Shown here piece after piece: positions 12,905-23,605 of a stretch of DNA of 64,000 bases. A model generated the notes under the pieces. That model saw only the letters and a list, made by a program, of their open reading frames with translations. It was not told the DNA's origin and did not search any database. The position numbers and the translations under genes are program-made. The stretch's first letter is position 1. Every line of letters starts with the position of its first letter. Source of the stretch: Rhizophagus irregularis (lineage: Eukaryota > Glomeromycota > Glomeromycetes > Glomerales > Glomeraceae); assembly GCF_026210795.1 (NCBI RefSeq), contig NC_089446.1, positions 1,196,001 through 1,260,000 on the forward strand, in the 5' to 3' direction.

Positions 12905-14292
12905 ATGGACAAAAATAATAATAATAATAATAATAAAAACACTGAAACAGTCGAGCATGTAGACAAACGGAGAAAAACCGACGAATCTTCTGATGAATTA
13001 ATTAATGGTTGGTTAAATTATATATTTTTGAAAAATAAAAATAATTATTACTAATATATTATTATTTATATTATTTATATTCTACTGTTATAAAGAAGCT
13101 TTAACGAAAATATTGCGCCAGAATACAAAAATTTTATCCAAACTGGATATAATTATTTCTAACCAAAAGGCTTTAGAAAACGAGTATCGAAAGTAGAAGA
13201 ATCGGTCGATAAAAATAATGATAATAATCAAGGGGATGAAGAATATATAAAGGTAAGACCCAAAAATACAAATATTTACGTAAATCATGGTTGAACATTT
13301 AGTAGTAATTCCTCATTAAATTATTATATTCTTGATTATAGAAAATAATCAAAGAAGTTGCTAAAAAGTTACTTAAAGCTTCAATATATTCTACCCCCGA
13401 TGAACTTCGAGAGTTCACTAATAATTATATGAATGAAAACTATGATGATTTTATTAAACGGTTTAAAAGATATGATAAATGGATTATATTTTATGAAAAA
13501 AACATTGCTTCTCCCGTAAGTTTTGAGAAATTACGATTTTACATTAATTTATTGAAATTTAAATTTAAAATCTTTTCTTTAGCTTCTAGCTAAACATCGT
13601 AGTGCCCGGGGTTCTTTAGCTTCTAAAGTGAAAGACATAATGTATGTCGTTTTTAAAGAATTTAACCTTCCCACAATCCCTGCCGTAAACACGGCATTAA
13701 AGGAAAGCGAAATAAGAAAATGGAAAGGGAGCCCAGCCGTGAAAAATTGTTACAGTAATTTATTCAAAAAAATCAAGAATCCAGATCCGGAGACATATAT
13801 GTCGAGAATCCTCCAAATACTTAAAGGCAAAAATCAATTATCTAATATGCAAATTGCATATGCAATAAGTATTTGTGAAATTATTTTAAATCCGAAAAAT
13901 TTACATATTCAGGTTACAGAATCTGTCATAAAATCCATTTTAACGAAGAATTTGGTAAGCATTAGAAATTTGAATAAATAGTAATATTTAAAAACTAATT
14001 TTGTTTTACTTCTTAGAAAAAAATTACAAGTAAGGATAATTATTCATATTCCGATAATGACGAAATAGAAGCTTCCCAAGAAGCTGAAGAGACAAACAAA
14101 GGAGTTGATGAAGCAGCAGAAGTTGATGAAGCAGAAGAAGTAGCTGACGAAGCAGAAGAAGTATTACAAGAAGAGGAAGAAAACGAGATAAGAGAAGAAG
14201 ACGAGGAGGAAGGCAGAAGAATTTATATAAGTAGTACGGATGAAGAGACAAAAGAAAGAATGAGGCGATTAAAAAAACAATATAAAAAATAA
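12905..14292 (+). pseudogene. Plus-strand paralogue of the tandem family, one frame break
   Basis: Exons are 12905..13007, 13096..13252, 13342..13515, 13583..13954 and 14017..14292. Boundaries and phases correspond one-to-one to the tandem family at 1-7000. Exon 1 begins MDKN followed by an Asn run. Exon 2 is a short coiled coil, exon 3 matches the SIYxTxDE segment, exon 4 carries SEIRKWKGSPAVKNC and LFKKI, and exon 5 is a long acidic tail with EEAEEV-like repeats ending KKQYKK. The summed exon length is 1082 nt, one short of a multiple of three. The frame is lost inside exon 2 near 13180, in an A run, where the second half of the coiled coil continues in the next frame. This is either a one-base deletion or an assembly error; all other exons are open. 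Confidence 0.65.
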
Positions 14293-14554
14293 AATAATAA
14301 TTGACTACGCATATATTTTTTATATTTTAATATCCCCCCATATATTTTAATATCCCATTTATTTTAATAAAGGAGATAATTTTCAAGTCAATAAATAAAT
14401 ACATGTTCGGGTAAAATATATTTGATCATTATGTAGTTGGCCACTTTATTTTGTGTAAATGTGAAATATTACGATTGTAATAAATAAGAATGATTATTTT
14501 AGAAACTTGAATTACCAGATGAGATAAGTTACGTAGCGTAATATAAGTTATTGA

Positions 14555-16505
14555 ATTTATTACAGAATATTTCGACCGTAATGCTTCAAAATAGCCCTGT
14601 TCATTTCCAGTCGATCGCATTTTTCGGTGTACAACGCAACCATTTTCTGAACTTTTAGCCCGTTTTGAATACCAAAAACAACCAACCAAAATTAGATAAT
14701 TTCTGTTTACGTGATATTTAAGAAAAAGACATAAGTTATAATTTCCTTTTTAATCCTAACAAAATCAGTTACAGGAAATACAAGGAGTTTGAACTAAATT
14801 TCAATCTAAAGCAGTTCAATTTGCGATCGAAAATAAAAAAATTTTATTGGATAATTTTTGTACAACAAAATTCGACCGAAAAATGTACCTGACTGGAAAT
14901 GAACAGGACTAATATTTACGATCACGTATTATTACAGAATATTTCGATCGTAATGCTTCGGAACATTTTTGATCACGTATTATTACGGAATATTTCGATC
15001 GTAATGCTTCGGAACATTTTTGATCACGTATTATTACGGAATATTTCGATCGTAATGCTTCAGAATAATTGCGATATCATAATTCTACGGAATATTTCGA
15101 TCGTAATGCTTCAGAACATTTACGATATCGTAATTCTACGGAATATTTTGATCGTAATGCTTCGGAACATTTACGATCACGTATTATTACGGAATATTTC
15201 AATCGTAATGTTTCGAAACATTTACGATCACGTATTATTACGGAATATTTCGATCGTAATGCTTCGGAACATTTACGATATCGTAATTCTACGGAATATT
15301 TTGACCGTAATGTTTCTGAAACATTTACGATCACGTATTATTACGGAATATTTCGATCGTAATGCTTCAGAACATTTTCGATCATGTATTATTACGGAAT
15401 ATTTCGATCATAATGCTTCGGAACAATTGCGATCACGTATTATTACGGAATATTTCGATCGTAATGCTTCGAACATTTTCGATCACGTATTATTACGGAA
15501 TATTTCGATCGTAATGCTTCAGAACAATTGCGATATCATATTATTACGGAATATTTCGATCGTAATGCTTCAGAACATTTTTGATCACGTATTATTATAG
15601 AATATTTCGATCATAATGCTTCGGAATAATTGCGATATCATATTATTATGGAATATTTCGATCGTAATGCTTCGGAACATTTTCGATCACGTATTATTAC
15701 GAAATATTTCGATCGTAATGCTTCAGAACAATTGCGATCACGTATTATTACGGAATATTTCGATCGTAATGCTTCGGAACATTTTTGATCACGTATTATT
15801 ATAGAATATTTCGATCGTAATACTTTGGAACAATTTTTCGATCGTAATGCTTCAGAACATTTTCGATCACGTATTATTACAGAATATTTCGATCGTAATG
15901 CTTCGGAACATTTACAATATCGTAATTTTACAGAATATTTCGATCATAATGCTTCGGAACAATTGCGATATCATATTATTACAGAATATTTTGATCGTAA
16001 TGCTTCAGAACATTTACGATCACGTATTATTATGGAATATTTCGATTGTAATGCTTCGGAACATTTACGATCATATATTATTACGGAATATTTCGATCGT
16101 AATATTTTGAAATATTTACGATCACGTATTATTATGGAATATTTTGACCGTAATGTTTCAAAACATTTGCGATCACGTATTATTACGGAATATTTTGACC
16201 GTAATGCTTTGGAATATTTACGATCACGTATTATTACGGAATATTTCAATCGTAATGCTTCGGAACATTTACGATCACGTATTATTATGGAATATTTTGA
16301 TCGTAATGTTTCGAAACATTTACGATCACGTATTATTACGGAATATTTTGATTGAAACATTTGCGATCACGTATTATTACAGAATATTTTGACCGTAATG
16401 CTTCGGAACATTTACGATCACGTATTATTTCGGAATATTTCGATCGTAATGCTTCGGAACATTTACGATCCCGTATTATTTCGGAATATTTCGATCGTAA
16501 AATTA
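14555..16505. repeat. 51-bp minisatellite, over 30 units
   Basis: The unit runs roughly AATATTTCGATCGTAATGCT, TCGGAACATTTACGATCACG, TATTATTACGG. The period is 51 bp (17 codons), so several reading frames stay open for up to about 230 codons on both strands. Variants alternate ACGATCACG with GCGATATCA. The left end is split by a MITE (14593-14910). The palindromic arms of the unit around CTTCGG can form a hairpin. I regard the open frames as a by-product of the period, not a gene. Confidence 0.93.
14593..14910. mobile_element. MITE-like element, 318 bp, inside the minisatellite
   Basis: The terminal inverted repeats are about 36 bp: AGCCCTGTTCATTTCCAGTC at the left end and the reverse complement of AGTCCTGTTCATTTCCAGTC at the right end, followed inward by CATTTTTCGGT. 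It is flanked on both sides by AAT (14590-14592 and 14911-14913). Removing the element with one AAT exactly restores the 51-bp periodicity, which fixes a 3-bp target duplication. It has no coding capacity. Confidence 0.85.
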
Positions 16506-16924
16506 CGTAGATTTACAGAAATCCGTAAATCTACAGAACATTATGCCGTAAATGTACGTAATTTTATGAAAATCTGTAAACTTACGGAACATTATGCCGT
16601 GTTTAAATTCCTGATGTACCTTTGCGTCTCTCCGGTAGATCCTTATGTGAAAAGGTATGAAAAATCCATTTGCATGTGCTTTCGTAGAGCTCTTGGCATC
16701 ATACAACAATACTAATTACGTCTCATACCTTCTTATCTTTTTCCCAGCAAGATATAAAGCATGTAATGGTATGTGAAAGTTCAGCCAACATTCCTCAAAA
16801 AACTTTTCCGGAGAAAATAGTTTCACTAGCATAGCTAACGCAAAATAAGGTATGTATATGCTAGAAGTTATGTATGTATGAGAGCTAGTTTTCTCACTAT
16901 GGACCTTGTATTTAGGAAAGCAAG
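16506..16924. other. Intergenic with short ACAGAACATTATGCCGTAAA repeats
   Basis: The minisatellite gives way to two diverged copies of an element with CATTATGCCGT (about 16540 and 16590), then non-repetitive sequence that probably holds the promoter of the gene at 16925. Confidence 0.5.
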
Positions 16925-17377
16925 ATGTCTGATAAGACCAAGGAATCTGATAAGACCAAGACTCCTGACAAGCTTGACAAGTTTCTCGCTGGTGGAGATA
17001 TTACTCTCAACTGTTTCATTTCTGACGAGGGAGTGAACGATATTTTTGAAGTAACGATATCTAACGCTAACAACAATAGAGTCTCTTCTCTCACGAAGAC
17101 AATCAGAACCCGTCGTCTGGATCGATTTCAAGATATAGATTCGACCAATTTGGCTTTATATAGGGTCACATTTATAGCTGATAGTGTCATAATCAACAGC
17201 TTAAGAAACATCAGTGAATTTGAAGTAGAAGGTGCAATAAGAATGGAACCGCAAGATACCATTTTTACTCATTTTCCTATACAACCCCAACGTATCTTTA
17301 GTGGTGAAAAGGGAATTAATGTTATCGTGTACCCTCCCGCTAAAAGGGTGCTGGAGGTACTAAGCAAAGATAATTAG
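16925..17377 (+). CDS. Crinkler-type N-terminal header domain protein
   Basis: A single-exon protein of 150 residues. After a Lys/Asp-rich start (to about residue 22), residues 25-75 fit the ubiquitin-like Crinkler (CRN) header: ITLNCFISDEG, then FEVTIS, TKTIRTRRLDRFQDIDSTNL and ALYRVTF. Residues 115-140 match the end of that domain (IFTHFPIQPQRIF then INVIVYPP). In the known family this header precedes a nuclease or kinase-like effector domain, but here the protein stops just after PPAKRVLEVLSKDN. It is thus an orphan header, either truncated or a stand-alone form. There is no signal peptide. A SAM/nuclease gene of similar lineage-specific type follows 300 bp downstream. Family assignment is by motif recognition. 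Confidence 0.72.
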   Translation: MSDKTKESDKTKTPDKLDKFLAGGDITLNCFISDEGVNDIFEVTISNANNNRVSSLTKTIRTRRLDRFQDIDSTNLALYRVTFIADSVIINSLRNISEFEVEGAIRMEPQDTIFTHFPIQPQRIFSGEKGINVIVYPPAKRVLEVLSKDN

Positions 17378-17672
17378 ATTTTTTTATCTATATTTCATTA
17401 GCGATAGGTCTAAGCCACGAAGTATAGTCTCATTTTTTATGTAATGTAGGCCAGCTATCGGCAACTATTTTACAGTATTTCATAAATAAAGTATTATTTT
17501 ATCGAACGTATATGAGAAAGGGTCACGTGCGATGATGCAATGCCTGTACTACATAAAAAGCTATATTAACACCCAGTATTTTCTTTTTCGAACAGAAATA
17601 AATTTTTATCTTACTCCGGAAAGTAACACTATTTTTTGTCTGAGCCAAATATTCCTATAAAAACGTAACACT
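17378..17672. other. Intergenic, probable 3' and promoter sequence
   Basis: Short AT-rich spacer with AATAAAGTATT (possible polyadenylation region) near 17486; nothing else seen. Confidence 0.4.
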
Positions 17673-18900
17673 ATGTCTTCTGAAACCAGTACACCTTATA
17701 CTCCAGCTTCCACCTCTATCTCTGTTGCTGAAAATGAGACGGTCTCGTTGGCAGATGAAATTAAAAAATCTGATACAGCCAAGCTTATAGAATATTGGCA
17801 AGGGCAGAAAAACTTGGAGCTTAGTGAAACGGCTATCAAAATTTTAGAGAAGAAAGAGCTTAATGGCGGGAACTTCTTTGACATGACCGAAGAAGAGTAT
17901 ATGCAAGATGGTTTAGCAAGAGGACCGGCAAAAAGACTTGTGAAGTTTGCTAAGGAGTGTAAAGATAAAAAGTTGAAGTCGTTCTCCTCGTATAAGACTA
18001 AGAAAGACTTGAAAGAGGTGTTAGCAAAGTATGGAGTCCAAGATGGGCGGATAACAGACATACCTCAATTTACACCAAGTATGATTTTTCCTTTTTGCTG
18101 TATATTACTTACCCTTCAGGAACTAACGTATAGTATTATTGCTTTATAAATAGAACCCCACAACATCGATGATAAGAACGAGGCTTTGTTACACTATCTT
18201 AAAGATATATGACTCAGGCTACGCAATATGGGACCTGTCGTTGAAAGTAATGAAGCTATTCGTTGTGAATATATTTCAGCAATCCTTCATGCATGTATTA
18301 ATATAGTCAGAGAACTTACCGGAAAAAAAATATCACTAAACCCACAGTTCGAAGTTGTTGGCGAGAAAAATACAAATCGTGTTGATTACGCAATCTAAGC
18401 GCTTGAGGAGTTAATTTGCATCACAGAGGGTAAACAATATCAAATTGCAATAGGATTCGCTCAGGTTAGTAAGCCTATTTTATTCCAGAGTTTCTTTGCC
18501 TAGGCGCCTCTGGCAAGACTTGTTTCACTAACATACCTCTGGCAATCTACAGAATGTTATACAATGCGAAAGTGCTTTACAAACTAATAAGAGAAAACAA
18601 AAGGCAGATGATACATTCGGTGAAGAATATGACTATCTCTTCGGGATCATGACTACAGCTACAGAATGGCATTTTCTTCTTTATATCCCAAATGGGCTTT
18701 TTTGCACGAGTAGAAACCCACTCAATATTCATTTTGTCGAATCTGCTTTAGAAGAAGATTCGGAGGATGAAAAGGAGTTGTATAAAAATGTGAAGCGGGT
18801 AATGGAGGTTATTGTTGGGTTATTGAAGAAACGGGTGGACGTTGAGAAAGAGCCTAAGAATAAAAAGGCTAAGGTTCAAGAATACCTTAAAAAAGAATAA
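17673..18900 (+). pseudogene. SAM-domain protein with PD-(D/E)XK-like nuclease region, two nonsense codons
   Basis: Three exons, 17673..18078, 18154..18464 and 18553..18900, sum to 1065 nt (355 codons). Residues about 30-110 form a SAM-like helical domain (DTAKLIEYWQGQ, FFDMTEEEYMQDGLARGPAK, FSSYKTKKDL). Exon 2 holds a segment with VDYAI and, 13 residues on, CITEGKQYQIAIGFAQ. The spaced Asp and Glu-x-Lys resemble a PD-(D/E)XK active site. Exon 3 continues with EYDYLFGIMTTATEWHF and ends KKAKVQEYLKKE. Exon 2 contains a TGA at 18210..18212 and a TAA at 18396..18398, both in the otherwise conserved frame, so the full protein cannot be made without readthrough. Related intact genes are, to my knowledge, abundant in Rhizophagus. 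The nuclease reading is inference. Confidence 0.68.
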
Positions 18901-18930
18901 TAATAACGTTACTCCACAACTGTTCGTAGA

Positions 18931-19218
18931 CACTGGTAAAAAAATGGTCTATCTCTATTATATAATCTCTACACATATCTTACATATATCAGGTATTCAA
19001 AATGTAGAAAATCATACACAAATAATACACATATCATACACATATCAGGTACTTATTATATATAGGTATACCTATCAGGCACGGATTTATATATGTATGA
19101 TATATATATTAGTACCCGATATGTGTATGATATGTGTATTATTTGTGTATGATTTTCTACATTTTAAGTACCCAATATGTGTAAGATATGTGTAGGATAA
19201 ATCATTTTTTTACCAGTG
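18931..19218. mobile_element. Foldback MITE, 288 bp
   Basis: The ends are CACTGGTAAAAAAATG and its reverse complement. The arms are almost completely inverted: the block with AAATCATACACAAATAATAC at about 19006 is mirrored at about 19136. RNA from it would form a long hairpin. It sits 30 bp after the stop of the SAM/nuclease pseudogene. A target duplication is not evident. Confidence 0.8.
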
Positions 19219-19483
19219 GTATTAGCATAGAACTATCATGTATCACAGACTACGTCCTGAAACTTTGTATTTATTTTTTCGCATGTATTAATAAAAAATT
19301 TTCTTGGCAAATTTTGGCGAACTCAGTTCGCCCAAAAACACATATTTTTTTTATTTAGAATGCTTATATACATTGTATTAGTTATATACTATAGATCATG
19401 TCATCTGAGCTTGAATTATTGAAATAGCGCATCACTGAACTTGAGGATGAGAATACAGAGCTTAGGAAGGAGAATACTGAGAT

Positions 19484-19660
19484 TATACATGCCACCCAAA
19501 TTATTTTGGGCTGCTGTAATTATAAGTAAAATCCCAAATTCAATTATGGCATCCCAAATTATTTTGGCACTTTACATAGTAAATTATATATAAACCGAAT
19601 GAATTATGGTATCCCAAATTATAATTATGGCATCCCAAAATAATTTGGGCAGCATGTATA
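19484..19660. mobile_element. MITE 1 (177 bp), 8-bp target duplication
   Basis: Inverted ends TATACATGC and GCATGTATA enclose mirrored CCCAAATTATTTTGGG blocks. It is flanked by ACTGAGAT at 19476-19483 and, beyond MITE 2, at 20027-20034. The interior repeats ATGGCATCCCAAATTAT several times. Confidence 0.82.
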
Positions 19661-19661
19661 A

Positions 19662-20024
19662 CACAGGTCGAAATTAGTTAAATAGGATATCAATAGGATA
19701 TCAATAGGTTATCAATCAGCTATCAATAGGCTACCCTATTGGTAGCCTATTGAACTTGCGCCATAATCTGTCACCAATCGGGCAGGCTAATTGATAACCT
19801 ATTGAAACCCTATTAATACCTTATTGATAACCAATTTGATAAAAATACCAATAGGATACTAATAGGTTATCAATAAGTTATTAATTGGCTAACAATCAGC
19901 CTGCCCAATTGGTGATGGATTATGGCGCAAGTTCAATAGGCTACCAATAGGGTAGCCTATTGATAGCCGATTGATAACCTATTGATAACCTATTGATACC
20001 CTATTTAACTAATTTCGACCTGTG
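19662..20024. mobile_element. MITE 2 (363 bp), TAA target duplication, Harbinger-like
   Basis: The inverted ends CACAGGTCGAAATTAGTTAA are almost perfectly mirrored along the whole element. The interior consists of many copies of AATAGGTTATCAAT-type hexamer-rich sequence. It is flanked by TAA (19659-19661 and 20025-20027). A TWA 3-bp duplication is typical of PIF/Harbinger elements. The insertion lies exactly across the right junction of MITE 1, so it came second. Confidence 0.82.
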
Positions 20025-21665
20025 TAACTGAGATCCCTTATCTTAAAAACAAGCTCTCAGTGTCTGATGCTGAAATAGCTGAACTTAAGCACAGTAATAT
20101 CGAGTTTCTAAGAGCGAATGAGGAATATAACGAGAGGTGTGATGCTGAAAATGCCAAACTTAGGGCTGGAATCGTGGAGTTGAAATCTGAGAATGCTGAG
20201 CTTAGTGATCGTGTCACAAAAGTGAAACAGAACCAGTTACAAAATGACTCAGCTGAAGGCATTCAGGGTAAGGGAAATATTACCCCTAACAATAACCCAT
20301 CTAACTTCAATTTGGGTGCGGTCTATCATGAAAAACTGTTAGAAGAGAAAGAGATGGATAATTTCTTGCTTGAGGCTCATAAGAAAATCGTTAGTAGTGA
20401 AATAAAGCAACGCAATAAGGAGCGCCAAGCTGATAGAAAAAAACTTAGCAAAGCAGAGCAAGCATCTCTTAACCAAAATCAAGAATCTGATACCAGGTGC
20501 TCCACTTCTGAAAAGATACCGGAGGTATTGAATCCCGTGACTAAAATTTCAGCCAGGGCCCCTGGCCAAAATAGCCATAAGAAGAAAGGTGCAGAAAACA
20601 TCATACAATTGATAGCTGACAGCATTAAGGATGATGTCCAATCGAACGACAAAACCATTCCTTGCGATGTGATTTCAATTGAGAGTTTTGACTAAAATTT
20701 ATCTACAGATTCATTGCTTTCTCTAGCACAATTATTTGATAAAGCGGATGATGCTGAATATGGCGCAATTTGTGCTAATCAGGAAGAGATTTTGCGCTGG
20801 TATTATTATGGAAAGGAAGTTTTAACTCAGGTTAGTGTGATTGTACAAGATGGTAAAAGCAAAATAGGCGAAAAAAAGGCAAAGGGGATAATCTATGATA
20901 AAATGTTGGAACACTTATCCATGTTGCGAAAGCAACGATCTAAAGAGACAGGATTGCATCTCCCAGAAATCTCCCGTAAAAACTTACAAAGGAAAACTCA
21001 GAAAGCTGTGAAGATATATAAATTATTTGAAAAGGTAGGCAAAGATAATATTAAGTATATTACGACATATAGTGCAAACTCTATTTTTGAGTTGACTAAT
21101 GATAAAGTTCAAGATATCATAGATAATTTCTCCAAGCATAATGATAACGATAACAGTGATGTGGAAGAAGTATCAAGTCACATAACTGAGATTTCAGCTG
21201 GAAGCCCCGGCCAAAATCATGTAACCAAAAATCCTGAAACCAGAGAAAGAATTATAAATGCTCCACCAGCTTTGGAATCAACTGAGGTTAATACATCAGC
21301 AAGTGTATCATCTGCATCCCAATCTAAGCCCGATCATTCCTATTTTTGCAACAAGATATTGGATCAATATCCTAATCTATATAGAGAATGTAGTAGTGAA
21401 AATTTCGATTATTATGGGATTACTGATGAGACATCATGCGGGAACTATATCTGCCCATTATGCAAATTAGGTCATGATGTTGAAGAAATAGAAGGTAGGT
21501 ATAAAGCAGGATCTTACTTTATTAAATGTGAACAGCGTGAAATTGAGATAGTTGCATAGTCTCATTGCTTTACAATAGTCTGGGAATTTTAATCTTTTTT
21601 TTGAATGAATAGGTCTATATGAGAAAAAAGGGATTTAAATTGTTTGCAGTCATATAAAAAGGAAA

Positions 21666-22133
21666 ATGACTGAGTCTGTTAAAATACTAACCGCCGATTA
21701 TCTGGATTGGCATGCCAAATTAACTGGGTTACCAAGTATTTTGACAGATAAGATTCATTCCAAATTATACAAAAGATATAAAAAAGAAACTGGATGTGAG
21801 CCATGGCAATTATCAAAAGCTGTGACAAGTATATCAGAAAAGCCTCAAGCCTCTGATTTCAAGCCTATCACTTTTGAAGCCAAACCCGATCCAGAATTAA
21901 TTATCAGATCTGTGTTAGAGCATTTCACATGCCTGAAATTCCGAAATAGTTTTAGAGGGATTGATAATTATAATTTTGCATCACCTCAGCCGTGGAGCTC
22001 ACCATGTCCTATTTGTGATGGAAAACATGGGAATTATGGATTACATGGCGAATGGTATAAAAATGGAACGGAATATTGTATTACTTGCTTCACTTCAAGC
22101 AATAAACTCAAGTTCGCAATTGTAGCCATGTGA
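21666..22133 (+). CDS. Small zinc-binding-motif protein, unrecognised family
   Basis: A single-exon 155-residue protein starting MTESVKILTADYLDWHAKL. The N-terminal third is helical and includes SKLYKRYKKETGCEPWQLSK. The C-terminal half contains SSPCPICDGKHGNYGLHGEW followed by YCITCF, a CPxC...CxxC arrangement that could bind one zinc ion. A very similar Cys/His segment ends the preceding gene (CPLCKLGHD...KC), so the two neighbours share this C-terminal module. The ATG is preceded by AAAAGGAAA and the frame is intact. No enzymatic motif was seen; function unknown. Confidence 0.62.
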   Translation: MTESVKILTADYLDWHAKLTGLPSILTDKIHSKLYKRYKKETGCEPWQLSKAVTSISEKPQASDFKPITFEAKPDPELIIRSVLEHFTCLKFRNSFRGIDNYNFASPQPWSSPCPICDGKHGNYGLHGEWYKNGTEYCITCFTSSNKLKFAIVAM

Positions 22134-22734
22134 TGGCATTGTTGATATTATTCCGAAAAATATATTTTTATCAATAAAGCAAAGGCGCATTAAGCGCAAT
22201 ATATTTACATGTCAATATCTAGTGTGTGATTGTGTTTATATGCTAATATTTCTCAGTTTTTCATCTGAGGATCCAGATCCTATAAATGCGTAGTATCATT
22301 AGGATAGTCATTGCACTATATAATTTATTCTCGAAACTTCCTGCATATACTCAAGCTTTTGCATGTATTAATAATAAAAAGTCCCCCTTGTTGATCCAGG
22401 GAATTTTAGGGAGCATCTGTTGATCTGATTTTCGTGATGAATCATAATAACGTAATTTCCCCAAAGATTTATTCCGAAAATCGAACCTTAAACCCATTAC
22501 AAGTCATATAAAAAGAAGTTGAGACAGTTTTTATCCGCCTTGTGCAAATATAAGCAAAAAATCAAACGAAAAATCTAATAAAATTTTAAACCTACCATTA
22601 TTAACATCGACAATATCATCAATCAATCAAACGAGTATAATCCGCAAAGTAATAATAAGGTATGTTGATTTATTGCTCGACTAGATTCTTGAAACATGAC
22701 ATCACGATGTTAATCGATTTTCCCGCCTCTATAG
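22134..22734. other. Intergenic, no gene seen
   Basis: AT-rich; a CATGTATTAATAATAAAA stretch near 22363 resembles one at 19266. Nothing coding recognised. Confidence 0.4.
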
Positions 22735-22920
22735 ATGTCCATGAAAATTTCGGTCATATTGCTCTTCTTGTTATATATCGGCATTTTGATCTTTGCCGAG
22801 AAAATCACAGACCATCATCACGCGTACAATGGACGCAGTGAAATTACTCACATGAATCTCGTCACACGCAACGGCACAGCAGAAGTCTGGCGCAGTATAT
22901 CAATAATTTTTGAATCATAA
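22735..22920 (+). CDS. Possible small secreted protein (61 aa)
   Basis: The ORF starts MSMKISVILLFLLYIGILIF. The next residues are AEKITDHHHAYNGRS. A charged residue followed by about 15 hydrophobic residues and then AEK fits a signal peptide with cleavage near residue 21-22. The mature part is about 40 residues, His-rich near its start and without cysteines. It may continue through an unrecognised intron. Small secreted proteins of this size are common in symbiotic fungi, but no known effector was recognised and the ORF could be chance. Confidence 0.35.
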   Translation: MSMKISVILLFLLYIGILIFAEKITDHHHAYNGRSEITHMNLVTRNGTAEVWRSISIIFES

Positions 22921-23605
22921 GAATCATAAGCATCTTCACGTGCCGAATTCTTGAAACTTTGCGCAGTATCGTACCGGCGATAACGCAAAAAAAATCAAGT
23001 AATCAATTCCTTATATATGAGGCGGGATGTAATATTGTGAAAACGAAGTATATCAGTAAGTGTGAATTGGAATACTGTATTATTTTTTTACCTGTTGCTA
23101 ATACTCACGTAAATATACTATAGATTCGAAATTTCTTAATCTCAGAGAAGTTCTCTTTCGAGTAATAATATTTTATATAGTCTGTGCGCTTGGGAGAGAT
23201 ATAGATAGACAAAAATTCTGTAAATATGGGTGGGATAATTTATTTCTGAATTCTAGTGTAGAAAAAGATTATGGGGGTGATAGGCGTATAGATAGAGAAA
23301 TAATTTTATTAGCTATAAGATATTTTATGTAAATGTGAGAGAGCAAAGAAATAATTTGATGTTAGGACTCGCATTAAATGGCCTCTCCCTCCCTCTTTGA
23401 TAGCATCAAATATGTTTCAATTTAGCCGACCATAGGGCACCTCTTGACAGGTTTTACCTGAATCCAGAGTATAGGTCTATTTTCCTAGCCCAAGTAATAG
23501 TGAAGAGCACCTCTTGACAGGTTTTACCTGAATCCAGAGTATAGGTATATTTTCCTAGCCCTCACTATTTGCGATCTGGTCTGTTTGTTTTTGATTTTGT
23601 TATAG
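22921..23605. other. Intergenic with a 69-bp direct repeat
   Basis: GCACCTCTTGACAGGTTTTA with TATAGGTCTATTTTCCTAGC occurs at about 23439-23494 and again at about 23508-23563. The 5' end of the following gene may lie here but could not be fixed. Confidence 0.55.

Larger units (their letters stand above)
19398..21559 (+). pseudogene. Coiled-coil / C-terminal zinc-binding gene split by two MITEs
   Basis: The gene starts MSSELELLK at 19398. Excluding the MITEs at 19484-20034, the two parts sum to 1611 nt (537 codons) in one frame. The order is a coiled coil (ELEDENTEL, AELKHSNIEFL), a basic helix (SSEIKQRNKERQADRKKLSK), a Pro/Ser linker with repeated ISARAPGQN and ISAGSPGQN, and a helical domain. 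That domain contains NQEEILRWYYYGKE, IGEKKAKGIIYDKML, KRSKETGLHLPEISR-like wording and IKYITTYSANSI. The protein ends with a Cys-rich segment (CGNYICPLCKLGHD, then FIKCEQ). Two in-frame stops remain: TAG at 19425..19427 and TAA at 20693..20695. The part from 20714 on is open for 282 codons and could still be expressed. The family is multicopy in Rhizophagus by my recollection; function unknown. Confidence 0.7.

Noticed and set aside
12263-12918. Phe-rich open frames on the plus strand upstream of 12905
   Set aside because: They are produced by T-rich duplicated promoter sequence, overlap one another in three frames and have no conserved domain.
14899-16392. Long open frames on both strands across the minisatellite (up to 233 codons of 17-residue repeats)
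   Set aside because: The 51-bp period keeps any stop-free frame open automatically; sense and antisense are equally open, there is no start context and the array is split by a MITE.
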